Shown: positions 36,030-59,775, counted from the stretch's first letter. The stretch is 64,000 nucleotides of DNA from Imbricaverruca yamaguchii (GCA_034440575.1 JAOTOL010001372.1:137501-201500); one strand, 5' to 3'. Notes: a model not told the origin generated them from the sequence alone. Numbers and translations: made by a program.

Positions 36030-36300
36030 TGAACCGTCAGGCGGACCCTCAGGCGGACAGTCAGGCGGACCGTCGGCAGCTGGGGAGATCACCAGTCCGG
36101 CCCGCGGCAGGTCACCATAGTCCGGCCCGCGGCAGGTGGACCCGTGCTGAACACCTCTCTGTTGGCAGCTCGGGAGATCACTACAGTCCGGCCCGCGGCA
36201 GGTGGACTCGCGCTGGACACCTCTCTGTCGGCAGCTGGGGAGATCACCACAGTCCGGCCCGCGGCAGGTGGACCTGTGCTGGACACCTCTCTGGTGCGCC
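36030..36300. repeat. 66-bp minisatellite
   Basis: TCCGGCCCGCGGCAGG recurs near 36096 and then at exact 66-base steps from about 36120, with GCAGCTGGGGAGATCAC and GGACACCTCTCTG in each full unit. A short GGCGGAC repeat precedes it. Confidence 0.88.
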
Positions 36301-36535
36301 CGCCGTATGAATATACAGGATATTTATAGTGAAATATATGATGCTTCGATTCCAGGTTTCGGTTTCACTTGGGAGGTTGGAGCGGTTGATGCGGATTCGA
36401 TGCGCGCAATGGGGATCTGGAGAAGTCAGCGCACTGCTGTTTCAGCAGTCGCTTGCCAAGCACGAGGTGATTTAACATGCCCTACTGCCCCTAACCCGGA
36501 TTCTATATCAAACCCCCCCAAAAATCTCCGTGGGA

Positions 36536-36573
<38 letters not shown>

Positions 36574-36660
36574 AATTTTTTTTTCTTCCCCCTCCCTTAA
36601 ATTAAAAAAATAAAAAAAAAAATAGGATAAAAAAAAAAAAAAAAAAAAACAACACAAAAA
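36536..36660. other. homopolymer-rich block
   Basis: Long A runs broken by a T run and a C/T patch, with no G from about 36537 to 36625. Similar in character to 340-575. Confidence 0.85.
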
Positions 36661-36679
36661 AACTGGCCAGGCACTAATA

Positions 36680-37110
36680 TCACGCCAACCTTCACTGGGT
36701 GGGCACGTGCGCCGCCTGTGTCGCCGGCGATAGCACGCCAACCTCCACTGGACAGACAGTGATGCAACGTTCATCACCGTTTGACAACGATCACACGCCA
36801 ATCTCCACTGGACAGGCAGTGATGCCACGCTCATCTCCACTGGGCAGACTGATCCCATTTTCATCTCCAATGGACAAGCAGTTACCCAATCTCAACTGGG
36901 CGGGCAGTAATCCCACGCGAACTTCCACTGGACAGGCATTGACACCAGACCAGTCCCATCTGAGTGGGTAGTCACTCCACACAAGGCCCACACTGAGCAG
37001 GCGCTGATGTCCTCCCAACTCCTGCGGGGAACACGGTGTCATACCAACCCACCCCGAGGAGCAGTTGCCGCTGCCATACAAATCCCCACTGGGCGGGCAG
37101 TGATGCCACA
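36680..37110. repeat. degenerate ~30-bp repeat CTCCACTGGACAGGCAGTGAT
   Basis: CCAACCTCCACTGG-ACAGGCAGTGATGCCACG variants recur from 36686 to about 37108 with uneven spacing. Small frames on both strands are by-products. Confidence 0.75.
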
Positions 37111-37506
37111 CCATTGGCTACTGGGATCGTATCAGCAGTGTTGCTACGCATTGCGAAGCATCAACAGATGAGTTGTTCAGACTAGCGCCGTGTAGGCATG
37201 CCCGAAAGTCGCCTTCTGCCACAAACGATTAGATCCCGCAGACCGTGGCCGTGCAAGGCACCATTTTGAGCGCATCCGAGCACGGTCAGACTAGAACCGT
37301 CAACATACTTACGTAGGCATAATTATATAACGGGTACGCAACCCGATCTGAAGGCCCATGACTGTCCAAGGCTTCGGGCACGTCTGGGCCTGCTCCACCT
37401 CCAGGACCCGGGCCAAGCCGTTCACATTCGGATCCCGGTGCACGCCTCGGCTCGGCACCAGGCCCGGATTCCGATCCTGGGCGCGGGTCTGGGCCCGGGC
37501 GTCCAG

Positions 37507-49065
<11,559 letters not shown>

Positions 49066-49654
49066 ATCTTATGCACGCGAGTATTACAGATTTAACTCGC
49101 ATATTACATGAGCCTGAAAACAAACTGAACGGACTCTCACAAATAGCGAGAGAAAACTGCAAGGAAAATGCGAAACATTCGTGTAATTAGAAGGGAAGCC
49201 AGAAATATATTAAAGTTGCAAGAGGACCCATGGAGCGAAATGTAGCAAATGCGGAAAGTCTGTCGCATATTTCTTTATTCTGAGATACCATATTGAGCAA
49301 TTTTTCCTTTACAAAAATGTATGGAGCACACAATCATTCAGAAAATAAGCAGAACAGTTAACATATGGGTATGATTTAAGTTCGAATCATCTAACTATAT
49401 TTAAATCTAAGTATTAAAATTAGATAACCGAGCGGAACCTCATAAGATGTCATGACTACACATGTATTATCCAAAGGGTTTCCTTCACATTTTATTATGG
49501 TTCATTTCAAAAACTGGTGAAAACTAACTGTTTTATCATCAGGAGTATTTGACATGGTTATTGGTACCAATTGGTCCTGAGGTGATTATATTTTTCTTCT
49601 TCACAAATTGTTTTTATATCACCACGTTTTATCTGGAAGTTGAAACATATTGCT
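49066..49654. other. presumed B4GAT1 upstream region
   Basis: AT-rich with a few CpGs near 49075-49165. No TATA box or initiator could be assigned with confidence. Confidence 0.4.
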
Positions 49655-49745
49655 ACTAAATATACCCTTTTTGCCGATGACACCCTTTTTTGTAAATGGT
49701 ACTGTAGTATGCAGCTTGCAATTCCTGGGACAAACGTGGAGTTTG
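49655..49745 (+). pseudogene. reverse transcriptase scrap (FADDTLF)
   Basis: The + strand reads YTLFADDTLFCKWYCSMQ, containing the RT catalytic FADDT motif. Nothing else of the element was recognised around it. Confidence 0.4.
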
Positions 49746-51479
49746 TATCACCAATTAGTGATGCCGCATTTTGTAATCAATTGTGATCAATTCATAGGTC
49801 TGGCTGGAATGGTTCATTATTATCAGTAGCTGTGTGCTTTCCCGAGCCGGACTCGATAAGGGCTGCGCTTTCCATGCTCCAATATCTGCAGGTGTAGGTT
49901 CGTATTTGCTTTTATTTCTTCGATCGTCACGGGAAATCCTATTAATATGCAATGAGCATGTGAATTATGTTACACCATCAGCATCATGCTGAGCAAATGA
50001 ATAAACATCCTATCGGAAAAATTGCCTGAAATCAAAACTTGTTTTAAATGCAAATTGATAGAATATTCAGGCTTAGATTAAGTCTGTCTATTGTACATTG
50101 TTATGGGTTTATGCCATCTTACATATTGATATGTGAGTGCAGGTTTATGTCATTAAAAAGTGTTGTGTTTCAGTTGGATTTGTTTATTTTGGATTGCCAC
50201 AGTCATTAAACAACAAATCAAAATGAAACCCCCACATTGCATGCTCCAAATTCCAGCAGCATTTATAGGAAAGTTGTGGTGTCAGGAAGATAGTTTCCTA
50301 GCATCACAATACATTTCACCTAAGGGTATATTGATGATAAACTTTTTCTAGTATGCCACTTTCTGATGCATTTCATGAGCTTTTTCAGCTTTTAGCAGCT
50401 GTGTCATTAAATGGTACATTGGAAGCTGAAAAAGAAGATAATAATATGGTTGTAGAATTTCAAGCAGTGAGAAAATTGGCACTTCAATGCACTATAAATC
50501 AGGAAAGAGATTAAAACATCACAGTTGAAATATCCACATGTTAGAGAAAATGGTAAAGAGATTGAAACTTCCATAATATCACCTACCATCTCTCCAGATT
50601 ACTGCCTATTGTTATCAGCCACTCTCCATATAGTCAGCCACTCTAAGCACCCATCCTGATTCAGCTCTGGCATTGACTTTCTATATGATATGACTTCAGT
50701 ACTTTCCTTCTCAGCTGATTATCCTGTCCCAGCATCTGTCCAGTATCTAGTGTTCAGTGACTGCAGACTTTTCTTGTTTGACCTTGGAGAGAGCATGCCA
50801 AGTGCTCCTTCAGATGCTCGTGTAGTGGATGGCCACTGTCATCACTGTGTGCTGCATTGCACTTGCATGTCATGTGGTAAATGGTAGATGGTAGAGAGTG
50901 GTAGGCCACTGCAAGCTAAGTGCCAAATACAGTGTTAAGAAGAAAGTTGAACTTGACACAGCACAGTTCATATGGCTGCATCACAAATTTGGGGGCAGAC
51001 ACAACTGTTGATCATTGCATGTTGTTGGAGGCAGATGTGGATCCTGATAATTTGAAGAATTTGCTTTTGTGCTATGTTTCACCAGCCATTCAAAATCTGG
51101 GATTGCTGGCTTGTGCTGCATCAGAAAGAGCTAGGTGAGTTCAGAGCTATTGAGTGATTAACAAGCAGCATGATCTGGTGACTTTCCACAGCACCTTAAC
51201 ACTCACTCAATTCTGGCCCTCCATGCCAACTTTGCATGTCTGGAGGTAGATGTCTGCCCCCTAAGATCTCTAGAACTATGCTAGTTTGTGGCAAACTGAA
51301 AACATAGTTGGATGGCTGGTGACAGGCTCTGTTGAAAGTGTTTCAGCCATTTTTTGCTCAGGTCACTATTCAGGTCACTGGGCCATCATAGGTCAAATTC
51401 AACCAGATTGGGTGAGACTCAGATATTGACACATCCCGGGACCTTTAGCAGATAGAAACAAACAGTGGATGCTGTTTGA
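49746..51479. other. no gene recognised
   Basis: Mostly CpG-poor. Short frames only (for example 50690-50887 and 50920-51138), without motifs. Confidence 0.5.
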
Positions 51480-51537
51480 CAGAGCGAATGATCAACCCTG
51501 GTCGATGTGCCCTAAAGACCAAATAACTAACTAACTG
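51480..51537 (+). mobile_element. SINE 3' tail fragment
   Basis: AGAGCGAATGATCAACCCTG, GTCGATGTGCCCTAAAGACC and AAATAACTAACTAACTG match the shared tail domain. Confidence 0.65.
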
Positions 51538-52074
51538 TTTGACAGCCATTGAAATGTGCTATCAACAATAGGCAATGTGATTTAAGGTCAGGTCAATCAA
51601 AACTATGACCTCAGGTCAAGGTCATGAAATGACCTAGGGAGGGCATGTAATGTATCAATTGACACATCTTGGCAATACAAGGATAGTGATGGTAATTTCA
51701 GCCTTCTAGCTCAGTGCAGTGCAATATAATGCACATAAATGTGTAGCTATCTCAGGTGACCTCAGATGACCTTTGTGAGGTCACTGAGCAAAAGTGGGTT
51801 GTAGGATATCCAAACTGAGCAAGTGAGGTCCTAAGCTATCCAAATTTGATGAGTTCTTGAAAATCTGCACATCAAAATTGCTCCTAAGCTACCTGACAGG
51901 ATCAAACTATGTCTGGGTAGGTGCCTTTTCTTCTCAGGAGGCACCTCTGGCTAAGAAAGATGAATGGATTTTCACTTGAGCTTCCCTGGCAGGGTTCCAT
52001 TCTCTAGTCATGGGCACCTCTTTTCCATATAGTGGGTAGAGCACATTTCTGTTTGCTTCTTGGATCTGCCTCTG
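51538..52074. other. no gene; several AGGTCA half-sites
   Basis: 51580-51800 contains repeated AGGTCA/TGACCT motifs in both orientations, as do the satellite and TTAA elements elsewhere; probably repeat-derived. Confidence 0.4.
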
Positions 52075-52818
52075 ACTACAAGACATAAAGACATAAAAGA
52101 TTAGTGCAACTATGAGCCACAAGGGCCCTTCTTGGTTGCACTCTGTACACTGAACCAGTTGCACACCAAAACTGTTAATCAGCCCTCCCTGTAATACTGA
52201 AAAGCAAGCCTCTTTGCTCATTCTTATAATGATTGTCTATGCTGTTTTTAAAGATGTTCAATGTGCTGCTACTGACGATGTTTTCTGGCAGCTGGTTCCA
52301 GTGTTCCACTACCCTGTTGGTGAAGAAAGTTTGCCTTAACCTTGTTCTGCTGTGGTTAACTTTAATTTTGAATTTATGACCTCTAATTGCATCATTTCTG
52401 TTAAATTCAAACATTTCCCCAAGGTATCCCCTCTCCAGACCATTGACAAATTTAAAGACCTCGATGAGATCTCCTCTCAGCCTTCTATATCTAAGTGAAA
52501 ACATATTCAATTTCTTCAATCTTTCCTCATATGCCAGGTTGCTTATGCCATTAACCATTTTTGTAGCCCTCTTTTGTACTCTCTCCAAAAGCCAACAATC
52601 TTTTTCATAGCTAGGAGACCAAGCTTGGATGCAGTATTCCAAATGTGGCCTGACGTATGCACAGTAAAGCTTCCTGATCACTTCCTCACTTCTGTATGAT
52701 ACATTCCTATTTATTGCCCTGAGCATTCTCAGTGCCTTCTTCCTGGCTTCCTTGGTCTGTTCTGATGCTCCCAGTTTTGTGTTTAGAATAACACCTAAAT
52801 CCTTCTCCTGTTGAGTCA
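52075..52818 (-). mobile_element. CR1-like retrotransposon copy 3, 5'-truncated, open
   Basis: Nearly identical to 14050-15005. The minus frame holds KDLGVILNTKLGASEQTKEA, YVRPHLEYCIQAWSPSY, RATKMVNGISNL and LPENIVSSSTLNIFKNSID. The 3' end carries a TTTATGTCTTTATGTC repeat, the short-microsatellite tail expected of CR1-type elements. It breaks off after CCTGTTGAGTCA, before the FADD motif. Confidence 0.88.
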
Positions 52819-53282
52819 TCTCACAAGGTGGCCATCTCTCCAGTAAAAGGCTGACTGGAAGCATAGTCAATTTAATGTCCAATTTTCCAATTGAACAGGC
52901 TCATAATATTAAATACTGTGGCATTTTTCCAAGTGTACTTATACTTAGCACCATACTGATAGGTATTCACTTATTCAAACAGCCATGAACAAAGTATTTT
53001 GGACATCCTGTGCATTAATATTGTGTTCAGACTTAATAAAAGCCACAGGGCCCATCTGGATTAAGCCTGTAAAGGGATGACACAGTAAGGCTGGACAAAA
53101 AGATGCTCAGCACCCCAACCAATACTGCATCACAGATTAAATGAAATTGCCTGCTAACGTCCTACACATTTACCAATGCCTATCTAGCCATATTCACTCA
53201 ATCTTGCATAACACACATGTGGCTTGAATGCCCAATTCATACTTAAAAATTCATCCATCCAGGTGTGCACCCAGGATTTCTC
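52819..53282. other. no recognisable feature
   Basis: CpG-poor spacer; nothing assigned. Confidence 0.4.
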
Positions 53283-53640
53283 CATGGGGGGCGGACCAAA
53301 AAGGGCACTTGGGAGGCTCCAAAAGGGCATCTGATCAGCTCCAAAAGGGAACTTTGCAGCCTAGGGCACACTGGAAGGTTTGTTGACTGGGGGTGGGGCA
53401 TGAATTTTCCATGCCACATAGGACAGGAAAGGGCACAGGGGAATGCCATTTTTAGGCCAAAAGGACAGTTTTGGACCCAAAGGGCACCTTTGGCACAGGT
53501 GGGGCACATAAGGCAGGTGATTTTTGGGCTAAATTTGGGACATTCTGACCAAGAGGGACATTCTGACACTTTGGTTAAAGGGCACTTTTGGCCAAAAGGG
53601 CACTTTGGTCTCTTGGAGGGTCCCGGGCCCCCTGCCCCCT
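53283..53640. repeat. degenerate repeat around AAAAGGGCACTTTTGG
   Basis: CCAAAAGGGCACTTTGG-like strings recur at irregular 20-40 base steps. Frames on both strands (53243-53569 -, 53265-53699 +) follow from it. Confidence 0.65.
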
Positions 53641-53758
53641 CCAGTGTGCCACTGTATCAATGCCTGCTTAAAGGGCCCTGCACAGTGTATGCATGCTAGC
53701 ATAAATAACTTCCATTCATTGCAAATGGAACTAGAAACAGATTTGTTTACAGGCATAG

Positions 53759-53781
53759 ATAACCTAACCTAACCTAACCTA
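53759..53781. repeat. interstitial (CCTAA)n
   Basis: Four tandem ACCTA/CCTAA units, the arthropod-type telomere motif, in the interior of the window. Confidence 0.8.
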
Positions 53782-54159
53782 CATCATCAGGCAGCCTATT
53801 CCATTCATTAAGGACCCTTTGGCTGAAAATCTGTTGATGCTTAGCTGTCCTACACCTTGACTTGTTCAACCTGAATTGTTGACACCCATATGATTATGGA
53901 ACCTTTGCATTCCAGGTGATTGTGTATGCAATCCTTGTATATATTTAATGGAAGCTGATATTCTTGCATATTGCTAGATCTGTGGTATTATAATTGTGTT
54001 ACAGTCGGCGATACTATAAGTCAAACCTTTTCTCACTGTCCACTTCATTCTCAAGTTTCTTCTTTGGTCTAAGCAGTAAATCACAAGTGATGAACTTGCC
54101 ATTGACAAATCTGGTATTCCCAATATGTGCATCTCTGATCTGTTTGATTGATGTGATCC

Positions 54160-54227
54160 ATCAAGTGTCAAAGTGTGCTCTATGCAGTTGATGCATCCCT
54201 GAGCTACAATAACTAACTTAACAACTG
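54160..54227 (+). mobile_element. SINE 3' tail fragment upstream of RRP15
   Basis: TGCTCTATGCAGTTGATGC, ATCCCTGAGCTACAATAAC and TAACTTAAC match the shared tail, about 100 bases before the RRP15 start codon. Confidence 0.6.
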
Positions 54228-54327
54228 CCACACAGACCAGTAATGATGTAATGAACACATACATTGAATTGCAAAATGTTGTGTTTCAGATTACATGTGG
54301 CCGTCCAAGGTGCAATAGATATTCAGA

Positions 54328-54382
54328 ATGCCAGTGAAGAAGTTCCAGACAGAAGAGGTGGATGCCATAATGCAGGTTGAAG
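54328..54382 (+). CDS. RRP15: RRP15 exon 1
   Basis: 18 codons plus one base from the ATG at 54328 to the donor GAAG|GTATGT. It is short, but its phase-1 end fits the phase-1 start of exon 2 exactly. A (TA)n microsatellite starts 11 bases into the intron. The exon sits at the edge of a CpG-poor block. Identity rests on phase and on the mildly acidic/basic start. Confidence 0.65.
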
Positions 54383-54389
54383 GTATGTT

Positions 54390-54448
<59 letters not shown>

Positions 54449-57189
54449 TGGCATTGCAACATATTCTAGATGGGAGAGGAATTGGTGATGTGATGTGTAT
54501 CCACATTGATTTTCACTCGGCGCCGGATGCTGATGCCCTGTAGTTTACCATGTGTAACGAAGTTAGTTGGACCCCTTGATTTCAATGCATTTGGCTCCCA
54601 TGTATCCTGGGATCCCAGCTCTGAGCAGGCCCAGACGTTTGATCGGTGCCGCCTAGGAACCGATCGCTTCGCATCACCGTTAGAATAATAGTTTTTCGTT
54701 TTGTGTGACATGTCGCAACGAGCACAGTTGAATTTCGAAATTCGCGATGGAAATGATGCCAGTTAACATAAATGATTTCTTCAAACGCAATTCTAACCCG
54801 ACTGCGTACATATACGTGAACCTTTTCCCTTTGTTTCTATATACCTAATTTAAGGGTTTTAGCGATAGCAATATAAAATACCTATTCCCATGAAATGATG
54901 TATAACAGAACACATCATAGGTAATGTCTGAAAATGTGCTAGTAGATGTTTGTGCATCACATTCTGCACAGGTGAGTGTCAGCATGATGCTTATCAACAA
55001 TATACTGTTGGAAATAAGATATAAGGACTTCTTAATGATCCATGAATCAAGATATCGACACTGTTAAGGCCAGTCGTAAGTACCCAGACCATCCACGGTC
55101 CACTACGCTTCACGCATCATTGTGTTGTGTCTCGGGGGCAGCAGAATCCGGGGGAGAGTGTGAACAGTGGCCCAGTCAAGTCGGTTCGGGCGGACGCGCA
55201 TGAGAGACCGAGGTGAGCGCCGGAGTTGAATTGTTGAAGCTGGTGAGATATAGCCCGTTACAAGATGTGGGCGGTGGAACAGTTGGTAGCTCAGTTGGAG
55301 CCATTGAATTTGCGAACCCGCTATCACACAACCGAGGACTAGCTAGACTACCACTACCAGGCAGACTTGCTGACACATGTTACGTGTAAATAATGGCGAT
55401 GTTTTCAGGTGTACTTCAATACAACTGCAATTCACCATTTCAGATCTGAGCAGCACCCAGCAAGCAGGTAGTGAAAGAGGTCATATTATGTTGCGCTATT
55501 ATGCCAAGTCTGGCCAGGATCCCATGGTCATAAGCCATCCTGTATATAATTGACCACAGAAATGTCCAACCAAAGGATGCAAATGGTTCCCCTCATCAGT
55601 ATAATTTTGCAAATATCGATGTTCTCAACCTCTGGAACACTGGAACTACATGTTCTACATCGACCGATGCCAGGAATCCTCTTGGTACATTGTGCTTTAA
55701 TACAGTAGAAGTAATCGGCAGACCTCAGAATGTTGTCACTGGGAAGATATGGCGCGATGAGCTTATTCAACTGTTTGGTAAGGTCGTAAGTCGGGATCGG
55801 TATTTGTGAAATTATTGGTCTGACATGGTTCGCCTCTTTGTGGGTCTTGGCGTTGTCACAGCAGTGTCCTAAAATTACTTCACCATTAACTGTGTGGATG
55901 AAGAAAGAAGTTGCTTGGGAATAGTGAAAGATTGGAAGAAAATAAAGGATCACCACTTCAGGATTTAAAAATCGGAATGCCTTTCACTTCAGTCACATGC
56001 ATTTCACATTTTTTAGCAGTCGTGTGTATAATGACTGCCCACACATGTAGCCAAATGGTAAAAGCCTAAGACAAGGATGCAATATCACAATTCCATTAAC
56101 TGTGAATTTCCAGGCCACATGGTCAATTAGTTTACACTGTGCCACAGAGGTAGCCAGCCTGTTACTGGAATAAAATGAAACGCATCACCGGCAGTATTCA
56201 CCGCAGCCAGATATTTATTATACTTCAGAAGATGTGTGGTGCCCCGGGTGGTTCTTTGCATCTTTGTGTTGTCTGATAATATGGCGTGCAGTTTATCGTG
56301 ATATTTGTTTGGTTATTTCCCGGTAGCATAACCCCCATTAGTAACTTGTCACCATTTTCAGTTAACGTTCACCGATGCCAGATATGGGAACATATCATGC
56401 ATTGTTTTGTATCGCTTCAGTTATCTAATTCCGCTGCGATGTGCCACAAAGATCGATGAAGACAGGATATCGGACGTGGCCTTGATGTCTGAGCCAGTTA
56501 TATAGTGCTCCGAATCTCGTGACGATCTCCTTTGATCTTGGGTGCAATCTGTTAGTGATCTGTGGTACATACACGAATCGGAATGTCCACGTGCAGAAAA
56601 CCAATACGTGGCTTGTAATCAGTTAACTTAGTGACGTCACAGGAAAATAATTATTTATTCGACTGTAGGGACCACTTCAATTCCGCCGTCGCGTAGACAC
56701 TCGTCGGTGCCATTCACTGAGTCGCGCTTTAGATAGGAAGCAATGAATCACCACAAATGCTGACGTAAATACGGCAGATTGTGCCAGCAAACATCCACAC
56801 CGAGAAACTGACACCCGATGATCAGTCGTTTGGCACACTTTCCGGTTGCCTCCGGGCGAGTTATCCGCTGTCCTTCAGGTGAATCACTGGCTCGAACACA
56901 GTGTCCTGCAGGATACAGAGCAGTGGGAACTTTTCAGGTGACGTTACAAGACGGGTTCAATGTGATGTGCGGACGAAATCGGATTGTTTCATTGGTTTAC
57001 CTTGATTCATATCATTATATACCTTGGCACATGGGCGCAAAGTGACCCTTGATGTCGACGCGCCCATAAACTCCAATCCACCACCACCACATTGTTACAA
57101 ATTTGTTTCGAGCATGGAAAGAAATTGCATTAAAAATGACACTGGAAATTGACTCGTTTTCTAAAACTTTCAACATTATATTTGTATTG

Positions 57190-57253
<64 letters not shown>

Positions 57254-59329
57254 TATGCAATTTTACATAGGCTGGATTCGATATATTTCTGCTCTATTTT
57301 GACCATCCTCGGAGGCCGTAGTGGCACCACCCATGTGGAAATAGCACGTGCCGAGGTATGTAGTGATACATCGAAGCATGATGCGCATAACGTTGCAAGC
57401 CTGTTGCACGCGTTTCCCCTGTGACACTGCGGTTATGATTGCAGATGAGACAGGCGATGTCCAGCCCGGGGACGTGCAGGATGGTGTTGACGCTTCAGAC
57501 ATGCCCGCCGAGGGGGGCAACGACGGCTGGGCTGACGTCATGAATAGACTGCTGACAGCGCCTGCACCCAGCAAAAAGTACGTCATCCTGTCCAAGTCGA
57601 AGAAGGCCCGACCGTCCGATGGAGAGGCGGAGAAAGTGCAAGAGTCGGGCCCCGGGTTTGAAGTGGACGGCGAGGAGGCCGAAGTAGTGGAGGAGAACAC
57701 CGCCAAGTCTCGCGCAGCCAGGCCGCGCGCTGTTCGAAGGAAAGAGGAGATGGAGAGGAGAAGAAAGGTGAGCTAGCCCCCGGCTGCATGGGGTGTCCGC
57801 CACAGACCTGTCCCGACCCGTCTCTTTCACACGTGTTTAAAGGGAAGCTACTTGCATAATGGCCTGCTTATACAGGTACATGGGTGATGTGTAGGGACTC
57901 TCGAGACAGCCTTCTTCAGTCCGCTGAAGCTCCAGAGTGTGATGTGAAGTCGAAGATAGTAGGTATCTTTGTGCCGTTTACCATCAGTATAACTGGTGTC
58001 ATTTAGTTAATATTTGAATTTCATAAATACAATTCAAAATAATATTTCAAAAGGTGGGTGTCGTTTCGTAAATGTTATTGGTGGTTATTTAGTAGCTTGA
58101 TTATGTCTTTCACTGTTTTTGTGCACGGAATATATGAGTGCAGGTGCGATCTTTTTCGATGCTTTTTGTCTTGTGTGCTTACTCAAAAATGCACCTTTTT
58201 AGATGAAGTTGTGCAGATGGCCTTGTTTCAAACACTTGGCACCTGTTCCGTTTGCGTTTGGACGACACCTTTGGTCGGCTGACAATGTCTTGAACATGTC
58301 GTCTACAGGGATGGGGATCGCTCACCAAGTCAGGGTGTCCAAGTCCTTATTTTCAAGATGTATTTTCAGATTTAAGAGGGAAAATGATTTTAAAAATTTC
58401 AGATTTAATAGGGAAAATGATAAATTAGCATTACCAGGGTACCAAACCAGGGGGATTCGAGGCCTCCCGATCCAACCGGGGTCTCCTACCATGGTCGTTG
58501 ATGACAACACAGGATGTGAAATGTATCCATCTTTTTATAAAGTTACCAACATTGACTATCTTAAGCCATGTTTTCTGTTTGTTTGCATATCTATGGTACC
58601 ACATTCAATGGAGGGCATCTGGATAGAGCACACACACAGCCTTTGGTTCACTGGGCAAATGACGTATCGGAGGCTCGGCGTCTTAATGTCAGCCAATCTG
58701 TCAATGTTTGTTTGCTCTTTGTGAAACAGAGTAGTGAGATGTATGATCTTTAATATCAGATTGATGGCTATTTCAGTCGCTAGTTGGTGGTATGTATTTA
58801 CAGAGGAACAATCTTGGAGGATGGGGGTAGGTGACTATCCCACACGGTCTGAATCTCCTAACCTCGACATATTATATTGGGAGATAATAAATCACTCGAC
58901 CACTCGGCCAGACCGAATGTTTCATTCCCGTCGCGAGTAACGTACTTTCTTCAGAAATAGGATGAAGTAGCTAAACCATGTCCCCTATATGTGTTGTCAG
59001 GTTGGTTTCGAAGCAGCACGTATTTACACTTATTTTTTTAATCAAACAATTCAGACTTCGTGCATTTTATCTAGACAAATTTAATTGATTTATATCATTT
59101 TCATTCTTCATCGTTGACAGTATTTCAGCATGCAGATCTTTGTATCCTCCACCATCCTATCACGGTGGAGCCGAGTGACCACGGATTCCTCTGATGTGGT
59201 GACGGCCATGCTTGGTGAACGCTCTTGTACGGTGTGATTTCAGCATAAAGAATGGGAGTCGATGGGCAGAGTTAAGCCGGACGTCCGCGACAAGGACAGG
59301 GAGAGGACCCTGTGCAAAATCGCAACCAG
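54328..59329 (+). CDS. RRP15: RRP15-like ribosome biogenesis factor, 5' part: exons 54328-54382, 57445-57767, 59244-59329
   Basis: Nucleolar protein needed, in the known family, for pre-60S assembly and early pre-rRNA cleavage. Seen here: exon 1 encodes MPVKKFQTEEVDAIMQVE and ends one base into a codon. Exon 2 begins two bases into a codon (making Asp) and carries an acidic stretch, then DGWADVMNRLL and KKYVILSKSKK, and ends in a basic RRKEEMERRRK. Exon 3 encodes HKEWESMGRVKPDV and ERTLCKIATR, matching the conserved RVKPDV-D-E-ERNL-RIATR block of RRP15. Phases 1, 0 and 2 agree at each border. That is about 154 residues; the expected continuation (GVVQLFNAV-like) was not found in the remaining 4.7 kb. 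It is divergent from B4GAT1. Confidence 0.85.
54393..54441. repeat. (TA)n/(GT)n microsatellite in RRP15 intron 1
   Basis: Pure TA repeats then GTATGTGTGTGTG. Confidence 0.97.
54442..55529. other. RRP15 intron 1 DNA, nothing recognised
   Basis: CpG content rises sharply after about 54515. Minus frames at 55103-55376 show no domain. Confidence 0.5.
55530..55860 (-). pseudogene. Penelope-like reverse transcriptase fragment, frameshifted
   Basis: The minus frame reads AKTHKEANHVRPIISQIPIP, then TYDLTKQLNKLIAPYLPSDN and ILRSADYF. This is the PKTHK---PLRPI-S---SPTY-L-K-L---L-PL motif run of Penelope-like RTs. The next expected block (SVDVE, then VPVxETIDI) is split between two frames, showing a frameshift near 55665. 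No GIY-YIG endonuclease was seen. It lies in RRP15 intron 1. Confidence 0.65.
55861..57193. other. RRP15 intron 1 DNA, nothing recognised
   Basis: No exon, RNA gene or clear repeat was identified. Confidence 0.45.
57194..57251. repeat. (TA)n microsatellite
   Basis: About 29 TA units, 190 bases before RRP15 exon 2. Confidence 0.97.
57445..57767 (+). CDS. RRP15: RRP15 exon 2
   Basis: 323 bases between GATTGCAG and AAG|GTGAGC. It encodes an acidic N-terminal region followed by GWADVMNRLL and VILSKSKK, the family's GWADAM-xxL and ILVKNKK block, and a charged tail ending EEMERRRK. Open antisense frames over the same bases are ignored. Confidence 0.85.
57768..59243. other. RRP15 intron 2
   Basis: A TTTCAGATTTAA-AGGGAAAATGAT segment is duplicated at about 58366-58424. 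Nothing else recognised. Confidence 0.55.
59244..59329 (+). CDS. RRP15: RRP15 exon 3
   Basis: 86 bases between TGATTTCAG and ACCAG|GTGGGT. It encodes KEWESMGRVKPDV, DKDRERTL and CKIATR, the most conserved RRP15 segment. It ends two bases into an Arg codon, as expected before a GVVQLF exon, which is not visible in the window. A 30-bp tandem array starts about 65 bases into the next intron. Confidence 0.85.
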
Positions 59330-59394
59330 GTGGGTGGCGCTGCGGCCCGTCCCGGCCACGTGAGTCGGTGCCGTATCAGTTGGCGGTGATTGCT

Positions 59395-59775
59395 GCATTA
59401 TTGCCTCTGACGCTGTTGTCACTGTCGTTGTTGTCACTGACGCCGTTGTCACTGTCGTTGTTGTCACTGACGCCGTTTGGGCGCTTCATAACCAGTAGCA
59501 GTTGATGCGCCCTTAAGCCCAAATAATAAATCAATCACTGACGCCGTTGTCACTGTCGTAGTTGTCACTGACGCTGTTGTCGCTGTCGTCGTTGTCACTG
59601 ACGCTGTTGTCGCTGTCGTTGTTGTCACTGACCCTGTTGTCGCTGTCGTTGTTGTCACTGTCGTTGTTGTCACTGACGCTGTTGTCGCTGTCATTGTTGT
59701 CACTGTCGTTGTCACTGACGCTGTTGTCGCTGTCGTTGTTGTCACTGACGCTGTTGACTCTGTCGTTGACACGGA
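59395..59775. repeat. ~30-bp minisatellite TTGTCACTGACGCTGTTGTC
   Basis: Units of TTGTCACTGACGCTGTTGTC followed by GCTGTCG. Open frames on both strands (Leu/Ser-rich and Asp/Asn/Ser-rich) are artefacts. Confidence 0.92.
59478..59537 (+). mobile_element. SINE 3' tail inserted in the 30-bp array
   Basis: TTGGGCGCTTCATAACCAG, GCAGTTGATGCGCCCTTAAG and CCCAAATAATAAATCAATCA match the shared tail. The array unit CACTGACGCCGTT lies on both sides. Confidence 0.72.

Larger units (their letters stand above)
35905..37506. other. convergent interval between WDR20 and B4GAT1
   Basis: Holds the 3' ends of both genes, but no clear polyadenylation signal was picked out. Contents are a 66-bp minisatellite, a homopolymer block and a degenerate ~33-bp repeat, listed separately. 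Open frames at 35935-36600 and 37286-38020 are repeat or GC-driven. Confidence 0.6.

Noticed and set aside
51580..51800. Nuclear receptor response elements
   Set aside because: AGGTCA half-sites are equally common in the satellite and TTAA repeats of this window, and no promoter is nearby.
53759..53781. Telomere end
   Set aside because: Only four CCTAA units with unique-looking DNA on both sides.
57263..57830. Minus-strand frames over RRP15 exon 2
   Set aside because: Antisense shadows without motifs; the plus strand has splice sites and the GWADVM motif.
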